In this document: in pieces, positions 8,418-15,219 of the stretch
How the letters are laid out: every line of letters starts with the position of its first letter
How positions within the stretch are numbered: the stretch's first letter is position 1
Origin: JBAYIE01 sp965279165
Lineage (GTDB): Bacteria; Bacteroidota; Bacteroidia; UKL13-3
NCBI GenBank assembly: GCA_965279165.1
Contig: OZ257140.1
Span: forward strand, 558,001 to 622,000
DNA: 64,000 nt
Direction: 5' to 3'
Program-made: the position numbers and the translations under genes
The notes under the pieces: model-generated
The model's input: the letters and a program-made list of their open reading frames with translations, nothing else
What the model was told of the DNA's origin: nothing
The model's database searches: none

Positions 8418-8828
8418 ATGAAATATTGGTTAGTAAAATCAGAACCCTCCGTTTACAGTTGGGATGAATTTGAGAAAGACAAAAAGACAGTTTGGGATGG
8501 TGTAAGGAATTATGCTGCCAGACTAAACTTGCGCGGTATGAAAAAAGGAGATCTGGTTCTTTTTTACCACAGCAACGAAGGAAAAGACATTGTAGGAATC
8601 GCGGTTGTGTTTAGGGAATTTTTTCCTGACCCTACTGCCGAAGACGGAGATTGGAGTGCGGTAGAACTCAAACCAATTAAAAAACTGCAGAAAAGTGTAC
8701 CCTTGGAAAAAATTAAAACAGAAAAGAAACTAAAAAATATGAATCTGCTGAAAATCGGACGATTATCGGTTTCTTCGGTTACGAAAATTGAATTTGATAC
8801 CATTTTATCTATGGCTGATAGCAAATGA
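8418..8828 (+). CDS. EVE domain-containing protein
   Basis: A 136-residue single-domain protein of the EVE/THYN1 family (PUA-like fold), thought to bind modified bases in DNA or RNA. The opening MKYWLVKSEPSVYSWDEF, then WDGVRNYAARLNLRGMKKGD and VLFYHSNEGKDIVGIAVV are typical; aromatic residues of the presumed base pocket are kept. It overlaps pyrR by four bases (ATGA), so the two are probably co-transcribed. The true ligand is unknown. Confidence 0.88.
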   Translation: MKYWLVKSEPSVYSWDEFEKDKKTVWDGVRNYAARLNLRGMKKGDLVLFYHSNEGKDIVGIAVVFREFFPDPTAEDGDWSAVELKPIKKLQKSVPLEKIKTEKKLKNMNLLKIGRLSVSSVTKIEFDTILSMADSK

Positions 8829-9364
8829 GCTCGAAAATCATACTTGAAAAAAAACAATTACAAATTACCATCGACCGGTTATGCTATGAATTAATCGAAC
8901 GACATGGCGATTTCGCAAATACAGCAATTATTGGTTTACAACCTAGGGGCATATTGCTTTCCCGTCGTATACACGAGCGAATACAAGAGATTTTGAAAGA
9001 TACTTCGATCTTGTACGGCGAGCTCGACATCGCATTTTACAGAGACGATTTTAGAAGGGGAAATAGTCAGATAGTTCCTAGCGAGATGAATATTTCCTTT
9101 ACAGTAGAAGAAAAAAATATAGTGATTGTTGATGACGTTTTATACACCGGCAGAACCATCCGCGCAGCTTTGGATGCCTTAACTGATTTCGGACGACCTG
9201 CAAAAGTAGAATTGCTGGTTTTAGTAGACAGAAGGTATAGCCGCGATTTGCCTATCCAACCTGATTATACAGGAATTGAAGTGGATACCAGGGCAAATGA
9301 TAAGGTTAAAGTGGATTGGAAAGAGAATGCAAAAAATGAAATGGTACATATCGTAACGAATTAA
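8825..9364 (+). CDS. pyrR: PyrR bifunctional protein (pyr regulator / uracil phosphoribosyltransferase)
   Basis: Member of the type I phosphoribosyltransferase family: it can form UMP from uracil and PRPP, and in many bacteria it binds pyr mRNA to control pyrimidine synthesis. The PRPP-binding loop VIVDDVLYTGRTIRAALDAL is intact, and LQPRGILLSRRI and VDRRYSRDLPIQPDYTG are PyrR-type. 179 residues, full length. It lies directly before pyrB with a 51-base gap in which I see no antiterminator-terminator pair, so the regulatory role here is unproven. Confidence 0.93.
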   Translation: MSSKIILEKKQLQITIDRLCYELIERHGDFANTAIIGLQPRGILLSRRIHERIQEILKDTSILYGELDIAFYRDDFRRGNSQIVPSEMNISFTVEEKNIVIVDDVLYTGRTIRAALDALTDFGRPAKVELLVLVDRRYSRDLPIQPDYTGIEVDTRANDKVKVDWKENAKNEMVHIVTN

Positions 9365-9415
9365 TTATTCCATACAAAAGCTATAAGTTGAATTAAGTAA
9401 CGAATAACGCAACAG

Positions 9416-10345
9416 ATGATAAAAAAATTCAGTCAGAAACATTTACTTGGAATCAAAAACCTATCCAAAGAAGATATTGAACTGGTTTTTGAGACAGCCG
9501 ATAATTTTAAAGCCATCATCAACCGTCCGATAAAAAAAGTACCTTCTCTTAGAGATGTTACCATAGCTAATATCTTTTTCGAAAACTCAACCCGAACCCG
9601 CATCTCCTTTGAACTTGCACAAAAAAGACTGAGTGCCGATATTGTAAATTTTTCTGCATCCTCCTCTTCTGTTTCGAAAGGTGAAACGCTTATTGATACC
9701 GTAAAAAACATTCTGAGTATGAAAGTAGATATGGTGGTAATGCGCCATCCTGCTCCCGGTGCCTGCATATTTCTTGCAAAGCATATCGATGCCCAAATAA
9801 TTAATGCCGGTGATGGAACGCACGAACACCCAACACAAGCTCTGCTAGATGCATACTCCATTCGAGAAAAACTAGGAAGTGTAAAAGGTAAAAAGGTTGT
9901 TATAGTAGGCGATATCCTACATTCAAGAGTTGCTATCTCAAACATTCTTTGTCTCAAAAAACTAGGAGCCGAAGTGATGGTTTGCGGACCAACTACCTTA
10001 ATCCCTAAACATATCGAAAGCATGGGCGTTAAAGTAGAGTTCGACTTGATGAAAGCACTTAATTGGTGCGATGTAGCAAATATGTTACGCATCCAACTCG
10101 AAAGACAAGACATCAAGTATTTCCCTTCCTTAAGAGAGTATAGTATGCTATATGGATTGGATAAAGAGCGCCTGGACTCCTTAAAAAAAGAAATTGTAAT
10201 CATGCATCCGGGGCCAATTAACCGCGGGGTAGAAATTACTTCCGATGTAGCAGATTCCCACCATTCCATTATTTTAGACCAAGTAGAAAACGGTGTGGCA
10301 ACCAGAATGGCGGTTATGTATTTACTGGCAGGACAAAAAAATTAA
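9416..10345 (+). CDS. pyrB: Aspartate carbamoyltransferase catalytic subunit
   Basis: First committed step of pyrimidine synthesis: carbamoyl phosphate plus L-aspartate gives N-carbamoyl-aspartate. The carbamoyl phosphate-binding motif FFENSTRTRISFELA, the 80s-loop region (SASSSSVSKGE), the HEHPTQALLDAYSI segment and the C-terminal MHPGPINRGVEI are all present. 309 residues, normal for the catalytic chain. No pyrI is adjacent. The gene follows pyrR, and a small membrane protein gene follows five bases later. Confidence 0.96.
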   Translation: MIKKFSQKHLLGIKNLSKEDIELVFETADNFKAIINRPIKKVPSLRDVTIANIFFENSTRTRISFELAQKRLSADIVNFSASSSSVSKGETLIDTVKNILSMKVDMVVMRHPAPGACIFLAKHIDAQIINAGDGTHEHPTQALLDAYSIREKLGSVKGKKVVIVGDILHSRVAISNILCLKKLGAEVMVCGPTTLIPKHIESMGVKVEFDLMKALNWCDVANMLRIQLERQDIKYFPSLREYSMLYGLDKERLDSLKKEIVIMHPGPINRGVEITSDVADSHHSIILDQVENGVATRMAVMYLLAGQKN

Positions 10346-10350
10346 AGTTC

Positions 10351-10758
10351 ATGCTTTCCTTCCGTTCCTCTGCGCGCATCATAATCGGAATTTTCAGTAT
10401 CATCATCGTATTTCATATCTTGGTATTGCTGCAAATCATTCCTTATACCATCGTTTGGGGTGGTAAGCTCCAATCCAAAGAAGATATGTATCGCTTCGAA
10501 ATCGTTTCTACTCTCCTTAATATGCTTATGCTTTTGAACGTATTGTTCTATACCCAAATATTAAAATCCAATCTAAAGGAGAAGATTTTTCGCTATGGAT
10601 TATGGGTTATGTTTTCCTTGTTTGTTTTAAATACAATCGGTAACCTTTTTGCAGAAAATTTAATAGAGAAAGCAATTTTCACTCCTTTAACTTTCATTTT
10701 AGCGGTATTATGCCTGCACCTTGCAACCCACAAAAAACCTAAACAAAGCGAAGATTAA
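10351..10758 (+). CDS. Small integral membrane protein of unknown function
   Basis: A 135-residue hydrophobic protein with four predicted membrane helices (about residues 9-33, 49-69, 81-101 and 108-126) and a charged C-terminal tail (HKKPKQSED). It starts five bases after pyrB and is probably transcribed with it, though nothing in it suggests a pyrimidine role. Its stop overlaps that of the convergent cytochrome-like gene by four bases. I do not recognise a family. Confidence 0.7.
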   Translation: MLSFRSSARIIIGIFSIIIVFHILVLLQIIPYTIVWGGKLQSKEDMYRFEIVSTLLNMLMLLNVLFYTQILKSNLKEKIFRYGLWVMFSLFVLNTIGNLFAENLIEKAIFTPLTFILAVLCLHLATHKKPKQSED

Positions 10759-11237
10759 TTACTGGGAATAGGAAACTTTCGAATTCGTTTCAATGGTCCA
10801 CTGCAATAACTTTCGTGACAGGTAATACATTTGCCAATAGCCACGTTATAAGCAGCTATCTGCTCCTCTTTTTTTACCCTAAACACTTGTTTATATGCCG
10901 ATTGAAATAGCCTTGCGTTTTCATAAAACTGTGGCTCTAGAACTTCCGGTTTGGTCTGTTCTACCAAGTAAAAGCGCAAAAAAGGATAACGCATCGAATC
11001 AAGTTTTTCGCCCCTTAATAATTGTGACCGCATGCTATCGGCATTAGCAGCCATAACCCGCATCATAAGGGCCATTGGTTTAACTTCATTCGGGTCCATG
11101 ATTGGAGCACAATTCTCTTCTTCCGATACCGAATCAACTGGATTGCCTTCTTCCTTTTTCAAGGATTCCTTTTGGGTTTCATTACATGCAAAAAGTAAAA
11201 CAATGCATACAAAAGAAATAATTCGCGTAACCTTCAT
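10755..11237 (-). CDS. Lipoprotein with a single c-type heme motif
   Basis: A 160-residue periplasmic-facing lipoprotein. The signal peptide ends in LLFAC, with the lipidated Cys at 18. A mostly helical region follows, and near the end the heme-attachment motif CITCH (Cys137, Cys140, His141), then GPLKRIRKFPIP. It looks like a small monoheme electron carrier or heme-bearing accessory protein; the partner is unknown. Its ATG overlaps the stop of the DUF4920 gene by one base, so the two are translated together. Confidence 0.7.
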   Translation of the reverse strand: MKVTRIISFVCIVLLFACNETQKESLKKEEGNPVDSVSEEENCAPIMDPNEVKPMALMMRVMAANADSMRSQLLRGEKLDSMRYPFLRFYLVEQTKPEVLEPQFYENARLFQSAYKQVFRVKKEEQIAAYNVAIGKCITCHESYCSGPLKRIRKFPIPSN

Positions 11238-11719
11238 TATTGTAAAATAACGCCATCTGCTTCAAATACCAATTCCTTTTCTGGAACTGTAATTGCAGCT
11301 ATCTCTTCTTTGGATTTTCCTGCATCTTTTGCATATTCCTGCAAATCAGCAACAGAGGTTTCTTCTATCTTTGCTACCCCTCTTACAATGGCCGTTTTAC
11401 CGGAACAATCCTTTGGCATAAAAAAACCATAATCTTTAAAGGTTACACGCATTTTTGAGCCATCTGTTTTCTTCAAATCCATCCAACAACCTTTAGTTTG
11501 GCATACTGCTCCTATTTCTGCAGTTAATTTAATTGGCATGGAAGTTTGATCTCCCATTTTTGCAGCCAATTCGTCGATTGAAATGGCACTGTCTTCCGTT
11601 ATTTTTTCACCGTAATAAGTTGCTTTTTTATTTTCCGATTCTGTAACTGCTTTATTCTGGGAGCTTTGACCACAAGCTAAGGCAAATACACCCATTGCAA
11701 TAATTAGTATTTTTTTCAT
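11237..11719 (-). CDS. DUF4920 family lipoprotein
   Basis: A 160-residue lipoprotein (lipobox ALAC, Cys16) with a compact beta-rich domain containing the family pattern YYGEKIT, IGAVCQTKGCWMDL, MRVTFKDYGFFMPKD and LVFEADGVIL. The CQTKGCW pair of cysteines could bind metal or form a disulfide. The reaction is unknown. It is the first gene of a two-gene unit with the CxxCH lipoprotein, which suggests a shared role in the envelope, perhaps in redox or metal handling (inference). Confidence 0.78.
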   Translation of the reverse strand: MKKILIIAMGVFALACGQSSQNKAVTESENKKATYYGEKITEDSAISIDELAAKMGDQTSMPIKLTAEIGAVCQTKGCWMDLKKTDGSKMRVTFKDYGFFMPKDCSGKTAIVRGVAKIEETSVADLQEYAKDAGKSKEEIAAITVPEKELVFEADGVILQ

Positions 11720-11769
11720 GTTTTATGCGTTTATAATTTTTCGAATTTAAAACATCTTAAGAAAAAACC

Positions 11770-11777
11770 TATATTTG
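11770..11777 (+). promoter_or_regulatory. -7 element of the tRNA-Cys promoter
   Basis: TATATTTG lies seven bases before the first base of the tRNA, an exact TAnnTTTG match. The short distance helps calibrate where transcription begins in this genome. Confidence 0.6.
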
Positions 11778-11784
11778 CACCAAT

Positions 11785-11855
11785 GGTACCGTGGCCGAGA
11801 GACTAGGCAGAGGTCTGCAAAACCTTGTACAGCGGTTTGAATCCGCTCGGTACCT
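11785..11855 (+). tRNA. tRNA-Cys (anticodon GCA)
   Basis: A 71-base cloverleaf: acceptor GGTACCG/CGGTACC, a short D-stem GCC/GGC, an anticodon stem around loop CTGCAAA (anticodon GCA), variable loop GTAC, and T-stem AGCGG/CCGCT around TTTGAAT. The discriminator is T and no CCA is encoded. It is a single-gene transcript between a TATATTTG promoter and a strong terminator. Confidence 0.95.
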
Positions 11856-11870
11856 CAATGGATGACAAAA

Positions 11871-11896
11871 GAACCCACCGATAGGTGGGTTTTTTT
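11871..11896 (+). terminator. Terminator of tRNA-Cys
   Basis: AACCCACC and GGTGGGTT form an 8-bp stem with loop GATA, followed directly by a T-run, 16 bases after the tRNA. Confidence 0.88.
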
Positions 11897-12097
11897 ATGA
11901 GTGGTTTTTAAAGACTGCAAGTACTCTTGCAAAGTCTTTAAAAACCACTCATAAAAACCAGCGTACGTAGTACGATGCTTTTGGCATTTTGACTTTAGAC
12001 ACCAATGCGGATCAGCGTTAGCTAATCCCTCTTCTGCAAGTACTCTTGCAAAGTCTTTAAAAACCACTCATAAAAACCAGCGTACGTAGTACGATGC
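11897..12097. repeat. Hairpin and 64-bp perfect direct repeat beside tRNA-Cys
   Basis: ATGAGTGGTTTTTAAAGACT at 11897-11916 has its exact complement at 11933-11952, around a second small stem GCAAG/CTTGC, giving a 56-base hairpin. The right arm with its downstream flank (11915-11978) is repeated without any difference at 12034-12097, 119 bases on. A third palindrome, CGTAC-GTA-GTACG, sits inside each copy. The layout suggests a palindromic mobile or REP-like remnant. An open frame on the minus strand here has no recognisable homology and is probably not a gene. Confidence 0.8.
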
Positions 12098-12106
12098 ATA
12101 CTGAAA

Positions 12107-12169
12107 TGTAATTGTGTAATTACGTAACTACACAATTACGTAGTTACACAATTACGTAGTTACGTAGTT
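12107..12169. repeat. AT-rich GTAATTACGTAGTTAC repeats
   Basis: Runs of the near-palindromic words GTAATTACGTA, CACAATTACG and TAGTTACGTA fill the end of the gap up to the stop of the YqgE gene. The same family is found at 43881-43952, also between convergent genes. Confidence 0.8.
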
Positions 12170-12175
12170 CCCAAA

Positions 12176-12754
12176 CTAATTCCACTGCGGATCTTCGGGA
12201 GAATCGGCTAAATAAGCATAATCCTTTCCTAATTTACGAACCAATGCCGGCCACATATTTTCTAAATCATCATGAAATATCATATCCGAATCGCCTTTGG
12301 TAACCCACCAGGCTTTTTGCTCGATTTCTTCTTCCAATTGCCCTGGTTCCCAGCCCGAATAACCAATAAAAAATTTGAATTGCTCGGGATACACTTCCTT
12401 CTTTTCTAACAGTAGATTAATTAAGTCGATATCCCCACCCCAATATATTCCGGGCATAATTTCTTGTGATCCGGGAATAAGGTCGCCGGCCATATGGATA
12501 AAATGAAGGGTATTGGGTTCAACCGGACCACCATAATAGACAGGAAAATCCACACTTAATAAGTCTGGTACAACTTCCTTGGTAGTTATATTCAATAAAC
12601 GATTCAATACAAAACCTACAGTTCCTTCTTCGGCATGTTCACCTAACAAAACCACTGTACGCCTGAATTTCATGTCGCCCAAAAAAGGTTCACTCAACAA
12701 CAAACAACCTTTTGAAGGCTTATCAAACTTTTTCTCAATATGTAGTAAATCCAA
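12176..12754 (-). CDS. YqgE/AlgH family protein
   Basis: A 192-residue cytosolic protein of the UPF0301 family, widely conserved and without a settled function. The hallmark segments are visible: GCLLLSEPFLGDMKFRRTVV near the start, GTVGFVLNRL, YYGGPVEPNTLHFIH, PGIYWGGD and FIGYSGWEPGQLEEE. The start is taken as TTG at 12754, since the frame has no ATG before the conserved region and a stop lies at 12788-12790. It is divergent from the LOG-family gene with 91 bases between starts. Confidence 0.9.
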   Translation of the reverse strand: MDLLHIEKKFDKPSKGCLLLSEPFLGDMKFRRTVVLLGEHAEEGTVGFVLNRLLNITTKEVVPDLLSVDFPVYYGGPVEPNTLHFIHMAGDLIPGSQEIMPGIYWGGDIDLINLLLEKKEVYPEQFKFFIGYSGWEPGQLEEEIEQKAWWVTKGDSDMIFHDDLENMWPALVRKLGKDYAYLADSPEDPQWN

Positions 12755-12783
12755 AACGAATCCTTTCTTTTGTAATAAATAAT

Positions 12784-12805
12784 CTTGTTATATAACGATA
12801 ACAAG
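12784..12805. promoter_or_regulatory. Inverted repeat between divergent yqgE and LOG genes
   Basis: CTTGTTAT and ATAACAAG form a perfect 8-bp inverted repeat around ATAACG in the 91-bp divergent spacer. It may be an operator or part of a promoter; no regulator can be named. Confidence 0.35.
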
Positions 12806-12845
12806 TTATAAAATGTTTCTAATATTATAAGAAATTCATATTCCT

Positions 12846-13622
12846 ATGATCAAAAAAAACATCAAAGAACTGAGACAAAAATACTTGCAATCGGAAAGGA
12901 GATTTCTGGAAGGACCTCGTTCCAGAACCCGAGAATTTCTATTTGTTTTCAAGGTAATAAAGGAATTTATTCATGGGTTTCGAAAACTTCATTTTATCGG
13001 ACCTGCCATCACCGTATTTGGGAGTGCCCGGTTTAACGAGAATCATCCGTATTACCTGCAAGCAATGGAAGTTGGAAAAGCATTAAGCAACCTGGGGTTT
13101 ACTGTATTAACCGGTGGTGGTCCGGGTATTATGGAAGCCGCCAACCGAGGAGCTTTTGAAAATGGAGGCAGATCAATTGGCTGTAATATCCAACTCCCAC
13201 ACGAACAAAAAGAAAATCCTTATGTACATCGATCTGTAGAGTTCCGGTATTTTTTTGTTCGAAAAACTTTGTTGATTAAATATTCTTATGGATTCATCAT
13301 TATGCCGGGAGGTTGGGGTACCATGGACGAAATGTTCGAAGCACTTACATTAATTCAAACCGGTAAAATAAAAGAGTTTCCTGTTGTATTGATGGGCAGG
13401 GAATATTGGAAAAATCTTATTGAATTAACGGAAGACATGGTGGAAAACAAAACCATTGGAATGGAAGACATCAGAAAGTCGTTGTTGGTTACAGACTCTA
13501 TTGATGAAATGATTTTACATATAAGGAAATTCAGTATAGAAGCCCATGGTTTAAAGAAAGCAAGGCGAATTAAACCGATGCGCTTTATTGGAGAATGGAT
13601 TTATCCAAAAAAAGCCGGTTAA
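12846..13622 (+). CDS. LOG/TIGR00730 family Rossmann-fold protein
   Basis: Member of the family that includes the plant LOG enzyme (cytokinin riboside 5'-monophosphate phosphoribohydrolase). Bacterial members release the base from nucleoside monophosphates such as AMP. The signature GGGPGIMEAANRGA and the PGGxGT motif (PGGWGTMDEMFEALTLIQTGK) are intact. The 258-residue protein has an N-terminal extension of about 40 residues. The physiological substrate is not shown by sequence. It stands alone before the mutase gene. Confidence 0.88.
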   Translation: MIKKNIKELRQKYLQSERRFLEGPRSRTREFLFVFKVIKEFIHGFRKLHFIGPAITVFGSARFNENHPYYLQAMEVGKALSNLGFTVLTGGGPGIMEAANRGAFENGGRSIGCNIQLPHEQKENPYVHRSVEFRYFFVRKTLLIKYSYGFIIMPGGWGTMDEMFEALTLIQTGKIKEFPVVLMGREYWKNLIELTEDMVENKTIGMEDIRKSLLVTDSIDEMILHIRKFSIEAHGLKKARRIKPMRFIGEWIYPKKAG

Positions 13623-13674
13623 ACCCTTAATAGTGCAATTTCTTTTGTTAATTGCAACAATTTATTAAGCAGTA

Positions 13675-15219
13675 ATGAATCACACTACCGATTCCGGAAT
13701 AGAAATAAAACCTTTATACAACGAACCTATCCGTTTGGATGAATTACCCGGCGAATTTCCTTATACCAGAGGAATTCAAAAAAACATGTACCGTGGTAAG
13801 TTATGGACGATGCGGCAGTACGCCGGATTCTCGACCGCCGAAGAGAGCAACAAACGGTATAAATATTTATTGGCAAACGGAACAACCGGATTGAGTGTTG
13901 CTTTTGATTTACCAACACAGATTGGATATGATAGCGACCACCCAATGAGCGAAGGTGAAGTTGGTAAAGTTGGCGTTGCAATCGATACCTTAAAAGATAT
14001 TGAAATCCTATTTGATGGCATTGAATTGGAAAATATTACAACTTCCATGACGATTAATGCAACCGCTTCTACGTTATTATCCTTTTATATTGCGCTTGCC
14101 AAACGCCAGGGAGCTGATCTAAAAAAAATATCCGGTACCATTCAAAATGATATACTCAAGGAGTATGCTGCACGAGGAACTTATATTTATCCGCCAAAAC
14201 CAAGTATGCGGTTGATTACCGATATTTTTGAATATTGTGGGAAGGAAGTTCCAAAATGGAATACCATATCTATCTCAGGATATCATATACGGGAAGCCGG
14301 CTCAACCGCCGTACAGGAAATTGCATTTACCTTGTCGAATGCCAAAGCATATACCATTGCGGCACAAAAAAAGGGTTTGGATATTAATGAATTCGGGCAA
14401 CGGCTGTCTTTTTTCTTTAATGCACACAACAACTTTTTTGAAGAAATTGCCAAATTCAGAGCAGCCCGAAGAATGTGGGCTTCGATTTCCAAAGAACTGG
14501 GAGCAACAAACCCTAAGGCGCAGATGTTGCGTTTTCATACCCAAACAGGTGGATCCACCTTACAAGCACAACAACCGGATAACAATATTATGCGTGTAAC
14601 CTTGCAAGCAATGGCTGCTGTATTGGGTGGAACACAAAGTTTACATACCAACGGATTTGATGAAGCCCTAAGTTTGCCGACGGAACAAGCTGCAAAAATT
14701 GCTTTACGTACCCAACAAGTTATTGCATACGAAAGCGGTGTAACAGATACAGTTGACCCATTAGGCGGAAGTTACTTTATCGAATCCCTTACCAACAGGA
14801 TAGAAGAAGAAGCATTGGATTATATAAAAAAGATAGATGCAATGGGAGGTTCGGTTAATGCGATTGAACAAGGTTATATGCAAAAGGAAATTGCGGACTC
14901 ATCCTATCAATACCAAAAAGCAATTGAAAATAAAGAAAAAATTATTGTAGGGGTAAATGCATTTGAAGCAGAAGGGGAAATTAATCCACCTGCCTTTCGC
15001 ATCGACGATTCAATCCGAAAAATCCAAACCGAAAAATTGCAAGCTATAAAAGCTGAAAGAGATAACAATACTGTAAATGGTTTGTTACAAAAGCTGGAAC
15101 AAAATGCAACCGATGGAATTAATGTAATGCCTGTAATTATTGATTGTGTGGAAGCATATGCAAGTTTGGGTGAAATATCGGATGTGCTTAGAAAAACTTT
15201 TGGCGAATACAAATCGTAA
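13675..15219 (+). CDS. Acyl-CoA (methylmalonyl-CoA) mutase large subunit, catalytic domain only
   Basis: The 514-residue TIM-barrel part of a coenzyme B12-dependent acyl-CoA mutase, which interconverts branched and linear acyl-CoAs. WTMRQYAGFSTAEESN, GLSVAFDLPTQIGYDSDHP and the PSMR segment are present. The Tyr in RQYAGF and the Arg in PSMR are residues I associate with methylmalonyl-CoA specificity (isobutyryl-CoA mutases usually differ), so MCM activity is favoured but not certain. The cobalamin-binding domain (DxHxxG) is absent, as in two-chain mutases, and no small subunit is encoded in this window. Its stop abuts the recG stop with no spacer. Confidence 0.88.
   Translation: MNHTTDSGIEIKPLYNEPIRLDELPGEFPYTRGIQKNMYRGKLWTMRQYAGFSTAEESNKRYKYLLANGTTGLSVAFDLPTQIGYDSDHPMSEGEVGKVGVAIDTLKDIEILFDGIELENITTSMTINATASTLLSFYIALAKRQGADLKKISGTIQNDILKEYAARGTYIYPPKPSMRLITDIFEYCGKEVPKWNTISISGYHIREAGSTAVQEIAFTLSNAKAYTIAAQKKGLDINEFGQRLSFFFNAHNNFFEEIAKFRAARRMWASISKELGATNPKAQMLRFHTQTGGSTLQAQQPDNNIMRVTLQAMAAVLGGTQSLHTNGFDEALSLPTEQAAKIALRTQQVIAYESGVTDTVDPLGGSYFIESLTNRIEEEALDYIKKIDAMGGSVNAIEQGYMQKEIADSSYQYQKAIENKEKIIVGVNAFEAEGEINPPAFRIDDSIRKIQTEKLQAIKAERDNNTVNGLLQKLEQNATDGINVMPVIIDCVEAYASLGEISDVLRKTFGEYKS

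Noticed and set aside
9365..9415. PyrR-type attenuator between pyrR and pyrB
   Set aside because: The 51-base gap has no visible antiterminator or terminator hairpin.
9433..10269. 278-codon open frame antisense to pyrB
   Set aside because: Rich in Ser/Arg/Ile runs typical of antisense frames, no start context, and pyrB on the plus strand is certain.
11855..12067. Minus-strand open frame of 70 codons beside tRNA-Cys
   Set aside because: It starts from the 64-bp repeat region, runs into the tRNA terminator and tRNA, and has no recognisable domain. It is better explained by the repeat.
13675..15219. Truncated full-length methylmalonyl-CoA mutase
   Set aside because: 514 residues is the normal length for the large chain of two-chain mutases, and the end is clean.
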